Counted from the first letter of the stretch, positions 15,664-24,641 are shown. The stretch: 64,000 nucleotides of DNA from an uncultured Oscillospiraceae bacterium (GCA_910588135.1 CAJUOT010000002.1:1-64000); one strand, 5' to 3'. The notes: generated by a model from the sequence alone, not told the origin. A program made the numbers and translations.

Positions 15664-16635
15664 ATGGAACGCGATCAGGTCATTTCCCTGCTGGCCCGTT
15701 CTGAGGGCTATGCCTCCGGCGAAGAGATGAGCCGCGCCCTGGGGGTCACCCGGGCCGCGGTGTGGAAAGAAATCGAAGCCCTGCGCCAGTCTGGCTGGCC
15801 CATCGAGTCCGCCCCCCGGAAGGGCTACCGGCTGGCTGGGCCGCCCCCCGCCCTGTCCGCCCCCTATATCTCCGCCCGCCTGGGCAGGGATAACCTGTTT
15901 GCCGGGAACATCTGCGTGGAACCGCTGGTGGACTCCACCAACACCCGCCTGAAGGCGCGCGCCCACGCCGCCCCCACGGGGGCGGCCCTGCTGGCCGAGG
16001 AGCAGAGCGGCGGGCGGGGCACCCACGGGCGCTCCTTCCAGTCCCCCCGCGGGGAGGGGCTGTACCTGTCCGTGCTGATCCGGCCCCGCGTGGGGCTTGC
16101 CGACCTGCTCACCCTGACGGGCTGGGTGGCGGCGGCGGCGCGGGAGGGCGTGGAGCGGGCCAGCGGGGCCCCGGCGGACATCAAGTGGCTCAACGATTTG
16201 TATTTGAACGGCAGAAAGCTGTGCGGCATCCTCACCGAATTCACCCTGCTGGCGGAGAGCGGCGAGCCGGACTACGTGGTGGTGGGAATGGGGGTCAACG
16301 TGAGCCAGACCGCCGGCACCTTCCGCTCCCAGGGCCTGGGGGACATCGCCACGTCGCTGGCCCTGGAGGGCTGTCCCGTGGAGCGCAACCACCTGGCCGT
16401 ATGCCTCCTGGAGGCGCTGGACCGGCTGAACCGGGACTTCCCCGCCAAGCGTTCGGACTATCTGGAACGCTACCGGGCCCACTGCCTCACCCTGGGGCGG
16501 CGGGTGAGCTTCGACGGCGAGGGCCCCCTCCTCACCGGGACCGTGTCCGGCGTGGATGATACCTTCGCCCTGGTGGTGGATGGGGACGATGGGAAACAGC
16601 ATACCGTGTCCTCCGGGACGGTAAAGATGATATAA
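15664..16635 (+). CDS. birA: Bifunctional biotin-[acetyl-CoA-carboxylase] ligase/repressor BirA
   Basis: The 323-residue protein has an N-terminal winged helix (GEEMSRALGVTRAAVWKEI) followed by the ligase core. The core shows the biotinyl-AMP loop GGRGTHGRSFQSP, the block DIKWLNDLYLNGRKLCGIL and GMGVNVS. A C-terminal beta-barrel ends the protein. It activates biotin with ATP, attaches it to carboxylases and can repress biotin genes through its DNA-binding domain. No biotin operon is in the window. It starts 10 nt after the protease stop, with only a weak ribosome site, so translation may depend on the upstream gene. Confidence 0.95.
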   Translation: MERDQVISLLARSEGYASGEEMSRALGVTRAAVWKEIEALRQSGWPIESAPRKGYRLAGPPPALSAPYISARLGRDNLFAGNICVEPLVDSTNTRLKARAHAAPTGAALLAEEQSGGRGTHGRSFQSPRGEGLYLSVLIRPRVGLADLLTLTGWVAAAAREGVERASGAPADIKWLNDLYLNGRKLCGILTEFTLLAESGEPDYVVVGMGVNVSQTAGTFRSQGLGDIATSLALEGCPVERNHLAVCLLEALDRLNRDFPAKRSDYLERYRAHCLTLGRRVSFDGEGPLLTGTVSGVDDTFALVVDGDDGKQHTVSSGTVKMI

Positions 16636-16670
16636 AGAAGGGCCCCGCGCGGCGCGCGGAGCCCTTCTTT
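16634..16670. terminator. Bidirectional terminator between birA and the anti-sigma gene
   Basis: AAAGAAGGGC (16634-16643) pairs with GCCCTTCTTT (16661-16670), with an inner CCGCGC/GCGCGG stem. The T-run on one side and A-run on the other suit both converging transcripts. The birA stop codon lies in the first arm. Confidence 0.8.
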
Positions 16671-16681
16671 GCGCTAACGTG

Positions 16682-17548
16682 TCAATAGAAGGTGTCCAAA
16701 ACCTGATGCAGCCGGTTCTCCAACTGGGACATGGGGATCTCCCCCAGATTGCCGCCATACATGGAGACCTCATATAAGATGCCGTCTTTTACGAAAAACC
16801 CAATGCAGTAGGAGGGCACCCAGTTCCCGTTCGGGTCCGGCGGGCTGACCTGCGCGATGACCTGGGCTGCGCACCCGTTGGCCATGAGATAGCTGTCTAA
16901 CACCTGGACGTCGGTGCCCAGCGGCGCGGCCATGCCATAGAGATACTCGGCGGGTTGTCCCTCGCCATAGATATAGATGACCACCTCAGCTGTCTGCCCC
17001 TCAGGCAGGCTAAAAACGCTGTCAAAGGCCACGTGCTGGAGGTTGGCGGTTTCGCCGCTCATATCCGGGATCGCCTGCACACCGTACTTCCTCTCCGAGA
17101 CCGTGCCGCTGGTGTCCCGCCACGTACAGGGGATGTTGTCCCCAATGTAGGCCTTGGCGCTCTCCCAGTCATCAAACAGCTGGCTGGTAAGCCCATCCTG
17201 ATTCAGCGACGCGCTATAGTCGTCCTGGAGCTGCCGGCTGAAATCTTTCAAGGTGAATCGGTCGACCTCGCCGCAAAGCTCGAAACGCACGATCTCCTCA
17301 TCGTGGTGCATCCAGCTGTCATAGGTTTTGACCACCAGATTGTAAACCGTAGTGGCGGCAAAGGCCGTGCCCGCCAGCGCCAGACACGCCGCCGCCGCGA
17401 TGAGCCCCATCCTCAGGGGCCGGGTTCTCCGTCTCACAGGTTTTTCCTCCTTTTGTTCCGTCAGGCGTTTCACCATGCGCGCCTTGGCCTCCCCGGAAAA
17501 GCGCAGCCCGTCCAGTGCGTCCTTGTACTCCCGCTCAATTTGGCTCAT
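16682..17548 (-). CDS. Anti-sigma-like membrane protein (partner of the first ECF sigma factor)
   Basis: The 288-residue protein has a cytoplasmic head of about 45 residues with charged helices (MSQIEREYKDALDGLRFSGE) and one membrane segment at about residues 46-66. An extracellular domain of about 220 residues follows. This layout, and the position overlapping an ECF sigma gene by 14 nt, marks it as the cognate anti-sigma or sensor of the sigma factor. It resembles the DUF4179 type found in Clostridia. The signal detected by the outer domain is unknown. The second pair at 38581-40081 has the same layout. Confidence 0.75.
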   Translation of the reverse strand: MSQIEREYKDALDGLRFSGEAKARMVKRLTEQKEEKPVRRRTRPLRMGLIAAAACLALAGTAFAATTVYNLVVKTYDSWMHHDEEIVRFELCGEVDRFTLKDFSRQLQDDYSASLNQDGLTSQLFDDWESAKAYIGDNIPCTWRDTSGTVSERKYGVQAIPDMSGETANLQHVAFDSVFSLPEGQTAEVVIYIYGEGQPAEYLYGMAAPLGTDVQVLDSYLMANGCAAQVIAQVSPPDPNGNWVPSYCIGFFVKDGILYEVSMYGGNLGEIPMSQLENRLHQVLDTFY

Positions 17549-18023
17549 ATTCTCCGCCTCCTAACATTTCCCGCAGTTTTTTCCGCCCCCGGCTCAGGTG
17601 GGCGGACACCGCCGCCTCGCTGCGCCCGGTGAGCGCCCCGATTTCCTTCACCGAATACCCCTCGTAATAAAAGAGGTAAATCGCCTCCCGGTATTTCCCC
17701 GGCAGCTCCATCACCGCCTCCAGCACGTCTGACCGGGGCGGCTCCGGGGCCTGGGCCTCGGGGGCGTCCTCCAGGGGCACCGCTTTGCGCCGGAAGGCAC
17801 GCAGCTCATCCTTGCAGGCGTTGATGGCCGCGCGGACCACCCACGCCTTCTCGTGCTCGGGACTGTCAAACGCCCGCCCTTCCGTCAGCAGCTTGAGCAG
17901 CACCGTCTGGCAGATGTCCTCCCCGTCCTGGACGGATTTGAGATAGGTGTAGCTCAGCCGCAGGATCAGGTCGGCGTAGGCTTCCACCAGCCGCTCTGCC
18001 TCCCGTCCGTCCAGTTGTCCCAT
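17535..18023 (-). CDS. ECF-type RNA polymerase sigma factor (first copy)
   Basis: The 162-residue protein has sigma region 2 (YADLILRLSYTYLKSVQDGEDICQTVLLKLL) and region 4 (LPGKYREAIYLFYYEGYSVKEIGALTGRS, then VSAHLSRGRKKLREML). It lacks regions 1 and 3, as ECF factors do. It presumably transcribes its own operon and a small regulon on release from the membrane partner. A GGGAG site precedes the ATG. Upstream, GTCGTTCGTATTAC (18053-18066, minus) resembles an ECF -10 region, but I see no clear -35 box. Confidence 0.93.
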   Translation of the reverse strand: MGQLDGREAERLVEAYADLILRLSYTYLKSVQDGEDICQTVLLKLLTEGRAFDSPEHEKAWVVRAAINACKDELRAFRRKAVPLEDAPEAQAPEPPRSDVLEAVMELPGKYREAIYLFYYEGYSVKEIGALTGRSEAAVSAHLSRGRKKLREMLGGGEYEPN

Positions 18024-18181
18024 CGTCTTTCACTCCCTTTGAAGGCCCTTCACCTGTAATACGAACGACAAGGGCCAATCCTGACAGCGGAAAGATTTTT
18101 TCTCTCCCCTTCTGCCCTTAACAAACCAGCAAATCCTTCCGATATATTCCATATAGTAATAGCATGAAAGGAGCGGTGGAG

Positions 18182-18754
18182 ATGGAACTGCGCACCACAC
18201 GGGAGATGCGGCGAAACGAGCAGCTCTCCAAAGCCCTGGCGAAAAAGGCGGACGCACCTGCCCCTGCCAGCCCCCAAGCCCAGCCCGCCCAGCAGCAGCC
18301 CCCCGCCGACAAGCTCACCCTGTCCCGGCAGGCGCTGAACTTCCTGGAGGAGCAGAACCGCAAAATGTGGGAGCGGGATATGGAACGCCAGCGGCGGCGC
18401 AGCGACCGGCTGGACAGCAGCATCAGCGAGCTGGAAAACGCCAAGAGCAAGCTGGACTCCATGGGCCGGCAGCTCAAGGTGCTGAACAAGTGCCAGAAAA
18501 TCGCCGCGTCCATCATGAAGGGCAACCGGGTGCCCCCGGAGGACCTGGAATACCTGATGAAAAACGACCCGGAGGGCTACAAGCTGGCCATGGCCATGCG
18601 CCGGGAGAACCCCGACCCGGAGGACGAGAAGAGCGTTCTGGACGAAGAGGACCGGAACGGCGGGGCACGGGAAACCGGCGGCGAAGAGGCCCCGGCGGCG
18701 GAAGGAGCCGGGAGCGGCGAGGGCTGCGGGGAGGCGTCCGCCGCTGCGGAATGA
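18182..18754 (+). CDS. Uncharacterised coiled-coil protein
   Basis: The 190-residue protein is rich in charged residues. It has a Pro/Ala/Gln-rich linker at about 25-45 (APASPQAQPAQQQPP). A long helix follows (QALNFLEEQNRKMWERDMER, then ISELENAKSKLDSMGRQLKVLNK). The acidic, low-complexity tail is dominated by Glu, Gly and Ala. I do not recognise a family. The start at 18182 is used because AAAGGAG lies 8 nt upstream; an ATG at 18164 overlaps that site. It overlaps or abuts the HIT gene. Confidence 0.75.
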   Translation: MELRTTREMRRNEQLSKALAKKADAPAPASPQAQPAQQQPPADKLTLSRQALNFLEEQNRKMWERDMERQRRRSDRLDSSISELENAKSKLDSMGRQLKVLNKCQKIAASIMKGNRVPPEDLEYLMKNDPEGYKLAMAMRRENPDPEDEKSVLDEEDRNGGARETGGEEAPAAEGAGSGEGCGEASAAAE

Positions 18755-18771
18755 AGCGGGAGGGACGTGGG

Positions 18772-19236
18772 ATGTGCCTGATTTGTGACCGGATCGACCA
18801 GATCAAACGGGGTGAAAACCCCTATTTCGTCAGGGAGCTTGACACGGGCTACGTGGTGATCGGGGATAACCAGCATTTTCACGGCTACACGCTGTTCCTG
18901 TACAAGCACCACGAGGATAAAACCGAGCTGTTCCACCTGGACCGCGCCGAGAAGCTGAAATTCCTGGAGGAAATGTCCCTCGTGGCCCAGGCGGTCTCCA
19001 AGGCGTTTGGGGCGGAAAAGATGAACTATGAGCTGCTGGGAATGGGGGACGCCCACCTCCACTGGCACCTGTACCCCAGGGTGACCGGGGACATCGGACA
19101 CTACGGCAATAACGGCAAGGGCCCCGTCTGGTGGTACCCCATGGAAAAGATGTACTCTGACGATAACCGCCCGACGGAGCACGAGCTGTCGGAGATGAAG
19201 CAGAAACTGCTGACGGAACTGAACAAGCTGCTGTAA
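18772..19236 (+). CDS. HIT family protein (nucleotide hydrolase/transferase)
   Basis: The 154-residue protein has the histidine triad HLHWHLYP (His95, His97, His99) and an N-terminal CLIC pair that may bind zinc. The family hydrolyses nucleoside phosphoramidates or dinucleoside polyphosphates through a His-AMP intermediate. The ATG at 18772 has GGGAGG 8 nt upstream and gives the usual N-terminus. An in-frame ATG at 18751, overlapping the previous stop (ATGA), is the alternative. It is co-transcribed with the coiled-coil gene. Confidence 0.9.
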   Translation: MCLICDRIDQIKRGENPYFVRELDTGYVVIGDNQHFHGYTLFLYKHHEDKTELFHLDRAEKLKFLEEMSLVAQAVSKAFGAEKMNYELLGMGDAHLHWHLYPRVTGDIGHYGNNGKGPVWWYPMEKMYSDDNRPTEHELSEMKQKLLTELNKLL

Positions 19237-19240
19237 AACA

Positions 19241-19270
19241 CCCCCCGTCCGGCTTTTGCCGGACGGGGGG
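19241..19270. terminator. Shared terminator hairpin between the HIT gene and clpB
   Basis: CCCCCCGTCCGGC (19241-19253) and GCCGGACGGGGGG (19258-19270) form a perfect 13-bp stem with a TTTT loop. It sits between two converging genes. The flanks carry only short A/T runs. Confidence 0.7.
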
Positions 19271-19276
19271 TTCGCG

Positions 19277-21871
19277 CTACTTCACCGTCAGTTCACCGTT
19301 TTCCACGTCCACGGTGAGGGTGGAATCCGGGGCGGTCTCCCCGGCGATGATCTTCCGGCCCACCAGATTCTCCACCGTGTGCTGGAGGTAACGGCGCAGG
19401 GGCCGGGCCCCGTACATGGGGTCGTAGGCGGCGTCCAGGATGTGGGCCTTGGCGGCGTCCGTCAACTCGACTTTGAGCCGCTTGTCCGCCAGACGGCGGT
19501 TCAGCCCCGCCAGCAGCAGGTCGATAATGTGATAGATGTTGTCCCGGGTGAGGGGCTTGTAGAACACGATCTCGTCCAGCCGGTTGAGAAACTCCGGCCG
19601 GAAGGAGCGCTTGAGCAGCTCGTCCACCTGGGCCCGGGCCTGCTGGTCGATCTCCCCGTCCGGGCCGATGCCGTCCAGCAGGAACTGGCTGCCCAGGTTG
19701 GAGGTGAGGATGATGACGGTGTTCTTGAAGTCCACCGTCCGGCCCTGGCTGTCGGTGATGCGCCCGTCGTCCAGCACCTGCAAAAGCACGTTGAACACGT
19801 CCGGGTGGGCCTTTTCCACCTCGTCGAACAGGATCACGCTGTAGGGGTGGCGGCGCACCGCCTCGGTGAGCTGGCCCCCCTCCTCGTAGCCCACATACCC
19901 CGGAGGGGCCCCGATGAGCCGGGAGACGGAGAACTTCTCCATATACTCGCTCATGTCGATGCGCACCAAGTTCTTCTCGCTGTCAAACAGGGCTTCGGAC
20001 AGGGTTTTTGCCAGCTCGGTCTTGCCCACGCCGGTGGGCCCCAGGAACAGGAAGGAGCCGATGGGCTTGTCGGGGTCGGCGATGCCCGCCCGGGAGCGCA
20101 GAATGGCCTCGCTCACCAGCTTCACGGCCTCCTCCTGGCCCACCACCCGCTGATGCAGGATGTCCTCCAGGTGCAGGAGCTTTTCCCGCTCGCCCTCCAT
20201 GAGCTTGGACACGGGAATCCCCGTCCACCGCTCCACGATGCGGGCGATCTCCTCCTCGGTGACCTTGTCCCGCAGCAGGTTGTCCTCCTTGGACTGGGCC
20301 GCGTAGCCCTCCTGCTCCTCCAATTGTTTTTTCAGCTCAGGGATGGTGCCGTACTGCAATTGGGCGGCTTTCTCCAGGTCGTACTCCCGCTGGGCCTTCT
20401 CCAGGGCGGCGTTGGCCCCCTCCAGGTCCTCCCGCAGCTTCTGCACCTTGCCGATGGCGTTCTTCTCGTTCTCCCACTTTGCCTTGCCCGCATTGAAGCT
20501 GTCCCGCAGCTCCGCCAGTTCCTTCTGGATGTCGGCCAGCCGCGCCTGGGAAAGGGGGTCGTCCTCCTTTTTCAGCGCCGCCTCCTCGATCTCGCACTGG
20601 ATGATCTTCCGGGAGATCACGTCCAGCTCGGTGGGCATGGAGTCCATCTCGGTGCGGATGAGGGCGCAGGCCTCGTCGATGAGGTCGATGGCCTTGTCGG
20701 GCAGGAAGCGGTCGGTGATATAACGGTTGGACAGGGTGGCCGCCGCCACGATGGCCCCGTCGGTGATCTTCACCCCGTGGAACACCTCATAGCGCTCCTT
20801 GAGACCCCGGAGGATGGCCACCGCGTCCTCCACCGTGGGCTCGGACACCATCACGGGCTGGAACCGGCGCTCCAGGGCGGCGTCCTTCTCAATATACTGC
20901 CGGTACTCGTTCAGGGTGGTGGCCCCGATGCAGTGGAGCTCGCCCCGGGCCAGCATGGGCTTTAAGAGGTTGCCCGCGTCCATAGCCCCCTCGGTCTTTC
21001 CCGCGCCCACGATGGTGTGCAGCTCGTCAATGAACAGCAGAATGCGGCCCTCCGACTGCTTCACCTCGTTGAGCACGGCCTTCAAACGCTCCTCGAACTC
21101 GCCCCGGTACTTGGCCCCGGCGATGAGGGCGCCCATATCCAGGGCAAAGATGGTCTTGTCCTTCAGCCCCGCGGGCACATCCCCCTTGACGATCCGCTGG
21201 GCCAGCCCCTCGGCGATGGCGGTTTTGCCCACGCCGGGCTCACCGATGAGCACCGGGTTATTTTTGCTCTTGCGGCTCAGAATGCGGATCACGTTGCGGA
21301 TCTCGTCGTCCCGGCCGATCACCGGGTCCAGCTTGTTATGCCGCGCCCGTTCCACCAGGTCGGAGCCGTACTTTTTCAACGCCTCGTAGGTGTCCTCCGG
21401 GTTGTCGCTGGTCACCCGCTGGTTCCCCCGCAGGGCGGCCAGGGCCTGCATGACCTTCTCACGATCCACATTATAGGTGCGGAAGAGCTCCTTCAAGCTC
21501 CCCTCCGCCGTGTCGATGAGGGCCAAGAGAATGTGCTCCACCGACACGAATTCGTCCTTCATGCCCTCCGCAGTGGTGAGCGCCTGGTTCAGCGCCTTGT
21601 CCACTCCGGGGGCAATGTAGACCTTGTCCGCCTCCCGCCCCGCGCCGGACACCTTGGGCAGAATCTCCACCTCATGCCGGACGGCGGCCCGGAAGGATTC
21701 AACGGTCAGCCCCATGTGGGTGAGCAGCTGGGGGATGAAGCCCCCCTCCTGGTCCACCAGGGCCAGCAGCAGGTGGGGCTGCTCAATCTGCTGGTTGCCG
21801 TGCTGGAGGGCAATATTCTGGGCATTCTGGATGGCCTCCAGGGATTTCTGGGTAAATTGGTTCATGTTCAT
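19277..21871 (-). CDS. clpB: Chaperone ATPase ClpB
   Basis: The 864-residue protein has the ClpN domain (LEAIQNAQNIALQHGNQQIE), AAA-1 with Walker A GEPGVGKTAIAEGLA, the coiled-coil middle domain (about 400-530) and AAA-2 with Walker A GPTGVGKTELAKTL. The middle domain and the lack of a ClpP-binding loop separate it from ClpC and ClpA. It pulls apart protein aggregates together with DnaK. The ATG at 21871 follows AAAGGAG and gives the normal length; a much longer frame upstream would cover repeat sequence. A perfect CIRCE lies upstream, so heat induction through HrcA is expected. Confidence 0.97.
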   Translation of the reverse strand: MNMNQFTQKSLEAIQNAQNIALQHGNQQIEQPHLLLALVDQEGGFIPQLLTHMGLTVESFRAAVRHEVEILPKVSGAGREADKVYIAPGVDKALNQALTTAEGMKDEFVSVEHILLALIDTAEGSLKELFRTYNVDREKVMQALAALRGNQRVTSDNPEDTYEALKKYGSDLVERARHNKLDPVIGRDDEIRNVIRILSRKSKNNPVLIGEPGVGKTAIAEGLAQRIVKGDVPAGLKDKTIFALDMGALIAGAKYRGEFEERLKAVLNEVKQSEGRILLFIDELHTIVGAGKTEGAMDAGNLLKPMLARGELHCIGATTLNEYRQYIEKDAALERRFQPVMVSEPTVEDAVAILRGLKERYEVFHGVKITDGAIVAAATLSNRYITDRFLPDKAIDLIDEACALIRTEMDSMPTELDVISRKIIQCEIEEAALKKEDDPLSQARLADIQKELAELRDSFNAGKAKWENEKNAIGKVQKLREDLEGANAALEKAQREYDLEKAAQLQYGTIPELKKQLEEQEGYAAQSKEDNLLRDKVTEEEIARIVERWTGIPVSKLMEGEREKLLHLEDILHQRVVGQEEAVKLVSEAILRSRAGIADPDKPIGSFLFLGPTGVGKTELAKTLSEALFDSEKNLVRIDMSEYMEKFSVSRLIGAPPGYVGYEEGGQLTEAVRRHPYSVILFDEVEKAHPDVFNVLLQVLDDGRITDSQGRTVDFKNTVIILTSNLGSQFLLDGIGPDGEIDQQARAQVDELLKRSFRPEFLNRLDEIVFYKPLTRDNIYHIIDLLLAGLNRRLADKRLKVELTDAAKAHILDAAYDPMYGARPLRRYLQHTVENLVGRKIIAGETAPDSTLTVDVENGELTVK

Positions 21872-21894
21872 GAATTTCACGCTCCTTTGGGGGA

Positions 21895-22050
21895 AGCGCG
21901 AGCTTAGGTGCGCCGCCACGGATGGACCGAAGCGAGGACAAAAGCCCAAGGCCCACAAAGTGGGGCTGGGTTTTGTCCGAGTCGGAGGGAAGCCGGGGCG
22001 AACAGCGCACCCAAAGCGAGCGTGACAGCATCGGCCACGTGCGCGCTCCA
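21895..22050. repeat. GC-rich dispersed repeat in the clpB leader
   Basis: Blocks GCGCGAGCTTAGGTGCGCCG, GGATGGACCGAAGCGAGGAC, GTCCGAGTCGGAGGGAAGCC and GCGAGCGTGACAGCATCGG match other members of the repeat family. The first nearly matches the minus strand of 36905-37025. The element lies between the putative clpB promoter and its ribosome site, giving a leader of about 200 nt. Confidence 0.6.
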
Positions 22051-22069
22051 ATCTGTATTTTCACTTGTT

Positions 22070-22141
22070 AGTATACCCCGCCCCAGCCGAAATTCATGAA
22101 CTGGGTGTAAACAATTAGCACTCCCTTAACGAGAGTGCTAA
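22070..22141 (-). promoter_or_regulatory. CIRCE operator (HrcA site) and -10 box of clpB
   Basis: TTAGCACTC (22115-22123), a 9-bp spacer and GAGTGCTAA (22133-22141) form a perfect CIRCE element. HrcA binds CIRCE to repress heat-shock genes. On the minus strand a TATACT -10 box lies at 22070-22075, closer to clpB. The -35 box is not obvious. In most Bacillota CIRCE controls groE and dnaK; its use for clpB here is clear from position. Confidence 0.93.
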
Positions 22142-22385
22142 TGAGAAGCGCTGAACCGTCGTGAGCAACGCGGATGGACTGGAGCGAGGGGCGGTGCTTG
22201 CCAGTGGCAAGCGCCTGCCGCAGACCGAGCCGAAGACGAAACCCAAAAGCCCAGAACCCATAAAATGGGAACAGGCTTTGCCCGAGTCGGAGGGCGCTGT
22301 GTGCCAGTGGCACACGCCCAGCGCCGACCGAGCCGAAGGCGAGACAGCCGCGCGTCGCGAACAGGTGAAGCGTGACAAATATAAG
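22142..22385. repeat. GC-rich dispersed repeat beside CIRCE
   Basis: The stretch starts with GCGCTGAACCGTCGTGAGCA and ends with GCGAACAGGTGAAGCGTGAC, the same order as the copy at 42412-42570. Inside are two imperfect copies of a subunit (GTGCTTGCCAGTGGCAAGCG and GTGTGCCAGTGGCACACGCC, then GACCGAGCCGAAG...). Each subunit carries a small hairpin around GCCAGTGGC. It fills the gap between CIRCE and the amidotransferase gene. Confidence 0.75.
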
Positions 22386-23036
22386 CTATTGACACATTCC
22401 CAGAAACGCCCGGAAGACTGCCCCGCCATCCACCGTGTCCGGCCTTGCCAGCGCCCCCGTCATCCGCTCCGGGTGGAACTGGACACAGAGGAGGGGCAGG
22501 GTATCATGTTCCGCCGCCTCAATGACGCCGCCCTCCGAGCGGGCGGTGACCGTCAGCCCCTTTCCCAGCCGGCCCAGCCCCTGGTGGTGGCTGGAGTTCA
22601 CCGGGAACACCGGGCCGTACAGCCGGCACAGGAGCGAGCCCTCCGCTGCCCGCACCAGATGGATCTGGTCGCCCTCCTCCTTCCGGTGGAAGGGAACCAG
22701 CTCTCCCAGGTCCTGGATCAGATCGCCCCCCAGCCACACATTCGCCACCTGGTGCCCCCGGCAAATGGCCAGCACCGGCTTGTTTGCCCCGCAGAATGCG
22801 TCCAGCAGGGCCAGCTCCGCCTCATCCCGCGCCGGGTCGATCCCCCGGGAATGGGTGTTTTCCTGGCCGAACCGCGCCGGGTCCATGTCCTCTCCGCCGG
22901 TGAGCAGCAGCCCGTCATAGCTCAGCTCCGGGGCAGGGAGATAGCGGGCAGTCCCCTCACCCCCAGCGGCCTCGATGGCACTCAGGTAGTTTTCGGCGTT
23001 TCCCCCGCCGGTGGAGAGCAGAATTGTTGGCTTCAT
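22386..23036 (-). CDS. Gamma-glutamyl-gamma-aminobutyrate hydrolase family (class I glutamine amidotransferase-like)
   Basis: The 216-residue protein has the peptidase C26 layout: LLLTGGEDMDPARFGQ, the nucleophile elbow LAICRGHQ (Cys), NSSHHQ and the catalytic His in QFHPER. Relatives such as PuuD release GABA or other amines from gamma-glutamyl adducts. The substrate cannot be deduced. The ATG at 23036 follows AAGGAGG and overlaps the end of the flippase gene by 4 nt. It is the last gene of the long wal-containing series. Confidence 0.88.
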   Translation of the reverse strand: MKPTILLSTGGGNAENYLSAIEAAGGEGTARYLPAPELSYDGLLLTGGEDMDPARFGQENTHSRGIDPARDEAELALLDAFCGANKPVLAICRGHQVANVWLGGDLIQDLGELVPFHRKEEGDQIHLVRAAEGSLLCRLYGPVFPVNSSHHQGLGRLGKGLTVTARSEGGVIEAAEHDTLPLLCVQFHPERMTGALARPDTVDGGAVFRAFLGMCQ

Positions 23037-24592
23037 AGAGCGCGCCTCCTTCTCTTGAAATACGCCCCGGCCCGGGGGAGCAGGGCAGCGGCGGACAATC
23101 CCTGGGCCAGCAGGGCGGCGGCATACACCGCCAGCCCCAGCGCCGCGCAGACCAGCACCGACCAGCCGCGGCCGCACCCGGCGTCAATCATGACACGGAA
23201 CATCAGATTGCACCACAACCCCATCAGCCCCGCCGCCAGCAGGGGCCGGACAAACCAGCGGAACGCCCTGACCCGCAGCCCAGCCGCCCGGAGGACGGAC
23301 GCCAGATTCAGCCCCGCCCCGGCAAGGCCGGAGGCCACATATCCCGCCGCGAACCCCGCCAGTCCGAACCGGGACACGGCGAAAAAGGTGAAGGCCAGCT
23401 GCACTGCGTCGCTGAGAATGGCGTTGCGGGCGGCCCTGCCCTGGAGGCCCAGGCCGTTAAGCGCCCCGGACAGCACCGACTGCCAGCAGCCCAGCAGCGT
23501 CCCGACGGCCAAGGAGACGATCAGCTCCCCCACACGCCCGTCCCGGAACAGGGCCCGGCCCACCGTGGGCCCCACCACCGCCAGCAGCGCCATGGCCGGG
23601 GCCATGAGCAGGGAGGTGGCGGACATCACCCGGTCCAGAAAGCCCGCAGCCGCCCTCCGGTCCCCCCCGGCCACCCGCCGGGAGAGGTCGGGCACCATCA
23701 CCAGGCACAAAGCCCCGATAAACCCGGTGGGCAGGTTCAGCAGGGGCAGGGTCATGCCGCACAGCACCCCGAACTCGGACATGGCCTCAGACAGGGTCAT
23801 GCCCCCCTCCACCAGCTTGGCCGGGATGAGCACGGAATTCACCGACCCCAGCAGGGTGCCCAGCAGGGAGGTGGCCCCCACCGGCAGGGCGATGGCGGCC
23901 AGCCGCCGCCCGCCAATCTCCTCCCGCGCGGGGCCCGGTGGAAACCGCCGCCAATGCCGCCGGAACAGCAGGGTCAGGGCGCAGGCGGAGAACACCTCGC
24001 ACAGCACCATGCCCAGGGCGATCACGCCCACCGTCTCCTCTGCGGACCGGGGCAGCAGCGCGGCCAGCAGGAGCAGCACCGCCGCCGCCCGGATCACCTG
24101 CTCCGCCGTCTCCACGGCGGCGGGAGGGCGCACCCGGCCAATGCCGTAAAAGCAGTGCTTATGCAGGTTCTCCACTCCCGTGAGCAGCATACAGGGCACC
24201 AGCACCACCACCCCCAGCCGGGTGCGGGCGTCTCCCAATACGTAGACGGAGATGGGGTCGGACAGCGCCGCCACCGCCAGCCCCAGCGGGACAGCCAGCA
24301 GGAAAAAGCTCTTCAGCGCCCGCCGGAGGACGGACCTCACCGCGCCGTCGTCCCCCAGGGCGTGATACCGGGCGGACAGGGTGGACACCGCCACCGTCAG
24401 CCCCACGGCGGTCACCGACATGAGCACGGAATACACCGGCACCACCAGCTGGTAAAGGCCCATGGTCTCCGCTCCGATGAGCCGGGAGAGCAGCATCCGG
24501 TATAAAAAGCCCACCACCTGGGCAAACAGGCCGGTGGCGGTGAGCAGCAGAGTTCCGGCCAGAATCGTGGACAAAAGACCGCCTCCCTCCAC
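23033..24592 (-). CDS. SpoVB/MurJ-like polysaccharide flippase (MOP superfamily)
   Basis: The 519-residue protein has about 14 membrane segments. It starts with the MOP-family pattern TGLFAQVVGFLYRMLLSRLI followed by GAETMGLYQLVVPVYSVLMS, typical of SpoVB-like proteins of spore formers. Such proteins flip lipid-linked cell-wall or cortex precursors. The longest frame starts with GTG at 24592. A TTG six codons later has a better ribosome site (AGGGAGG) and may be the true start. It follows yycI by 49 nt, linking a wall-precursor flippase to the wall-regulating WalRK operon. Confidence 0.9.
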   Translation of the reverse strand: MEGGGLLSTILAGTLLLTATGLFAQVVGFLYRMLLSRLIGAETMGLYQLVVPVYSVLMSVTAVGLTVAVSTLSARYHALGDDGAVRSVLRRALKSFFLLAVPLGLAVAALSDPISVYVLGDARTRLGVVVLVPCMLLTGVENLHKHCFYGIGRVRPPAAVETAEQVIRAAAVLLLLAALLPRSAEETVGVIALGMVLCEVFSACALTLLFRRHWRRFPPGPAREEIGGRRLAAIALPVGATSLLGTLLGSVNSVLIPAKLVEGGMTLSEAMSEFGVLCGMTLPLLNLPTGFIGALCLVMVPDLSRRVAGGDRRAAAGFLDRVMSATSLLMAPAMALLAVVGPTVGRALFRDGRVGELIVSLAVGTLLGCWQSVLSGALNGLGLQGRAARNAILSDAVQLAFTFFAVSRFGLAGFAAGYVASGLAGAGLNLASVLRAAGLRVRAFRWFVRPLLAAGLMGLWCNLMFRVMIDAGCGRGWSVLVCAALGLAVYAAALLAQGLSAAALLPRAGAYFKRRRRAL

Positions 24593-24641
24593 AGGATAGG
24601 TTCTTTCTCCATCCTATGAAGGGGGGCTTGTCAGACATACG

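Noticed and set aside
18367..18771. Long N-terminal extension of the HIT protein
   Set aside because: It reads the coiled-coil gene out of frame and is Gly/Arg/Pro-rich without a domain. The HIT family starts at the CLIC motif.
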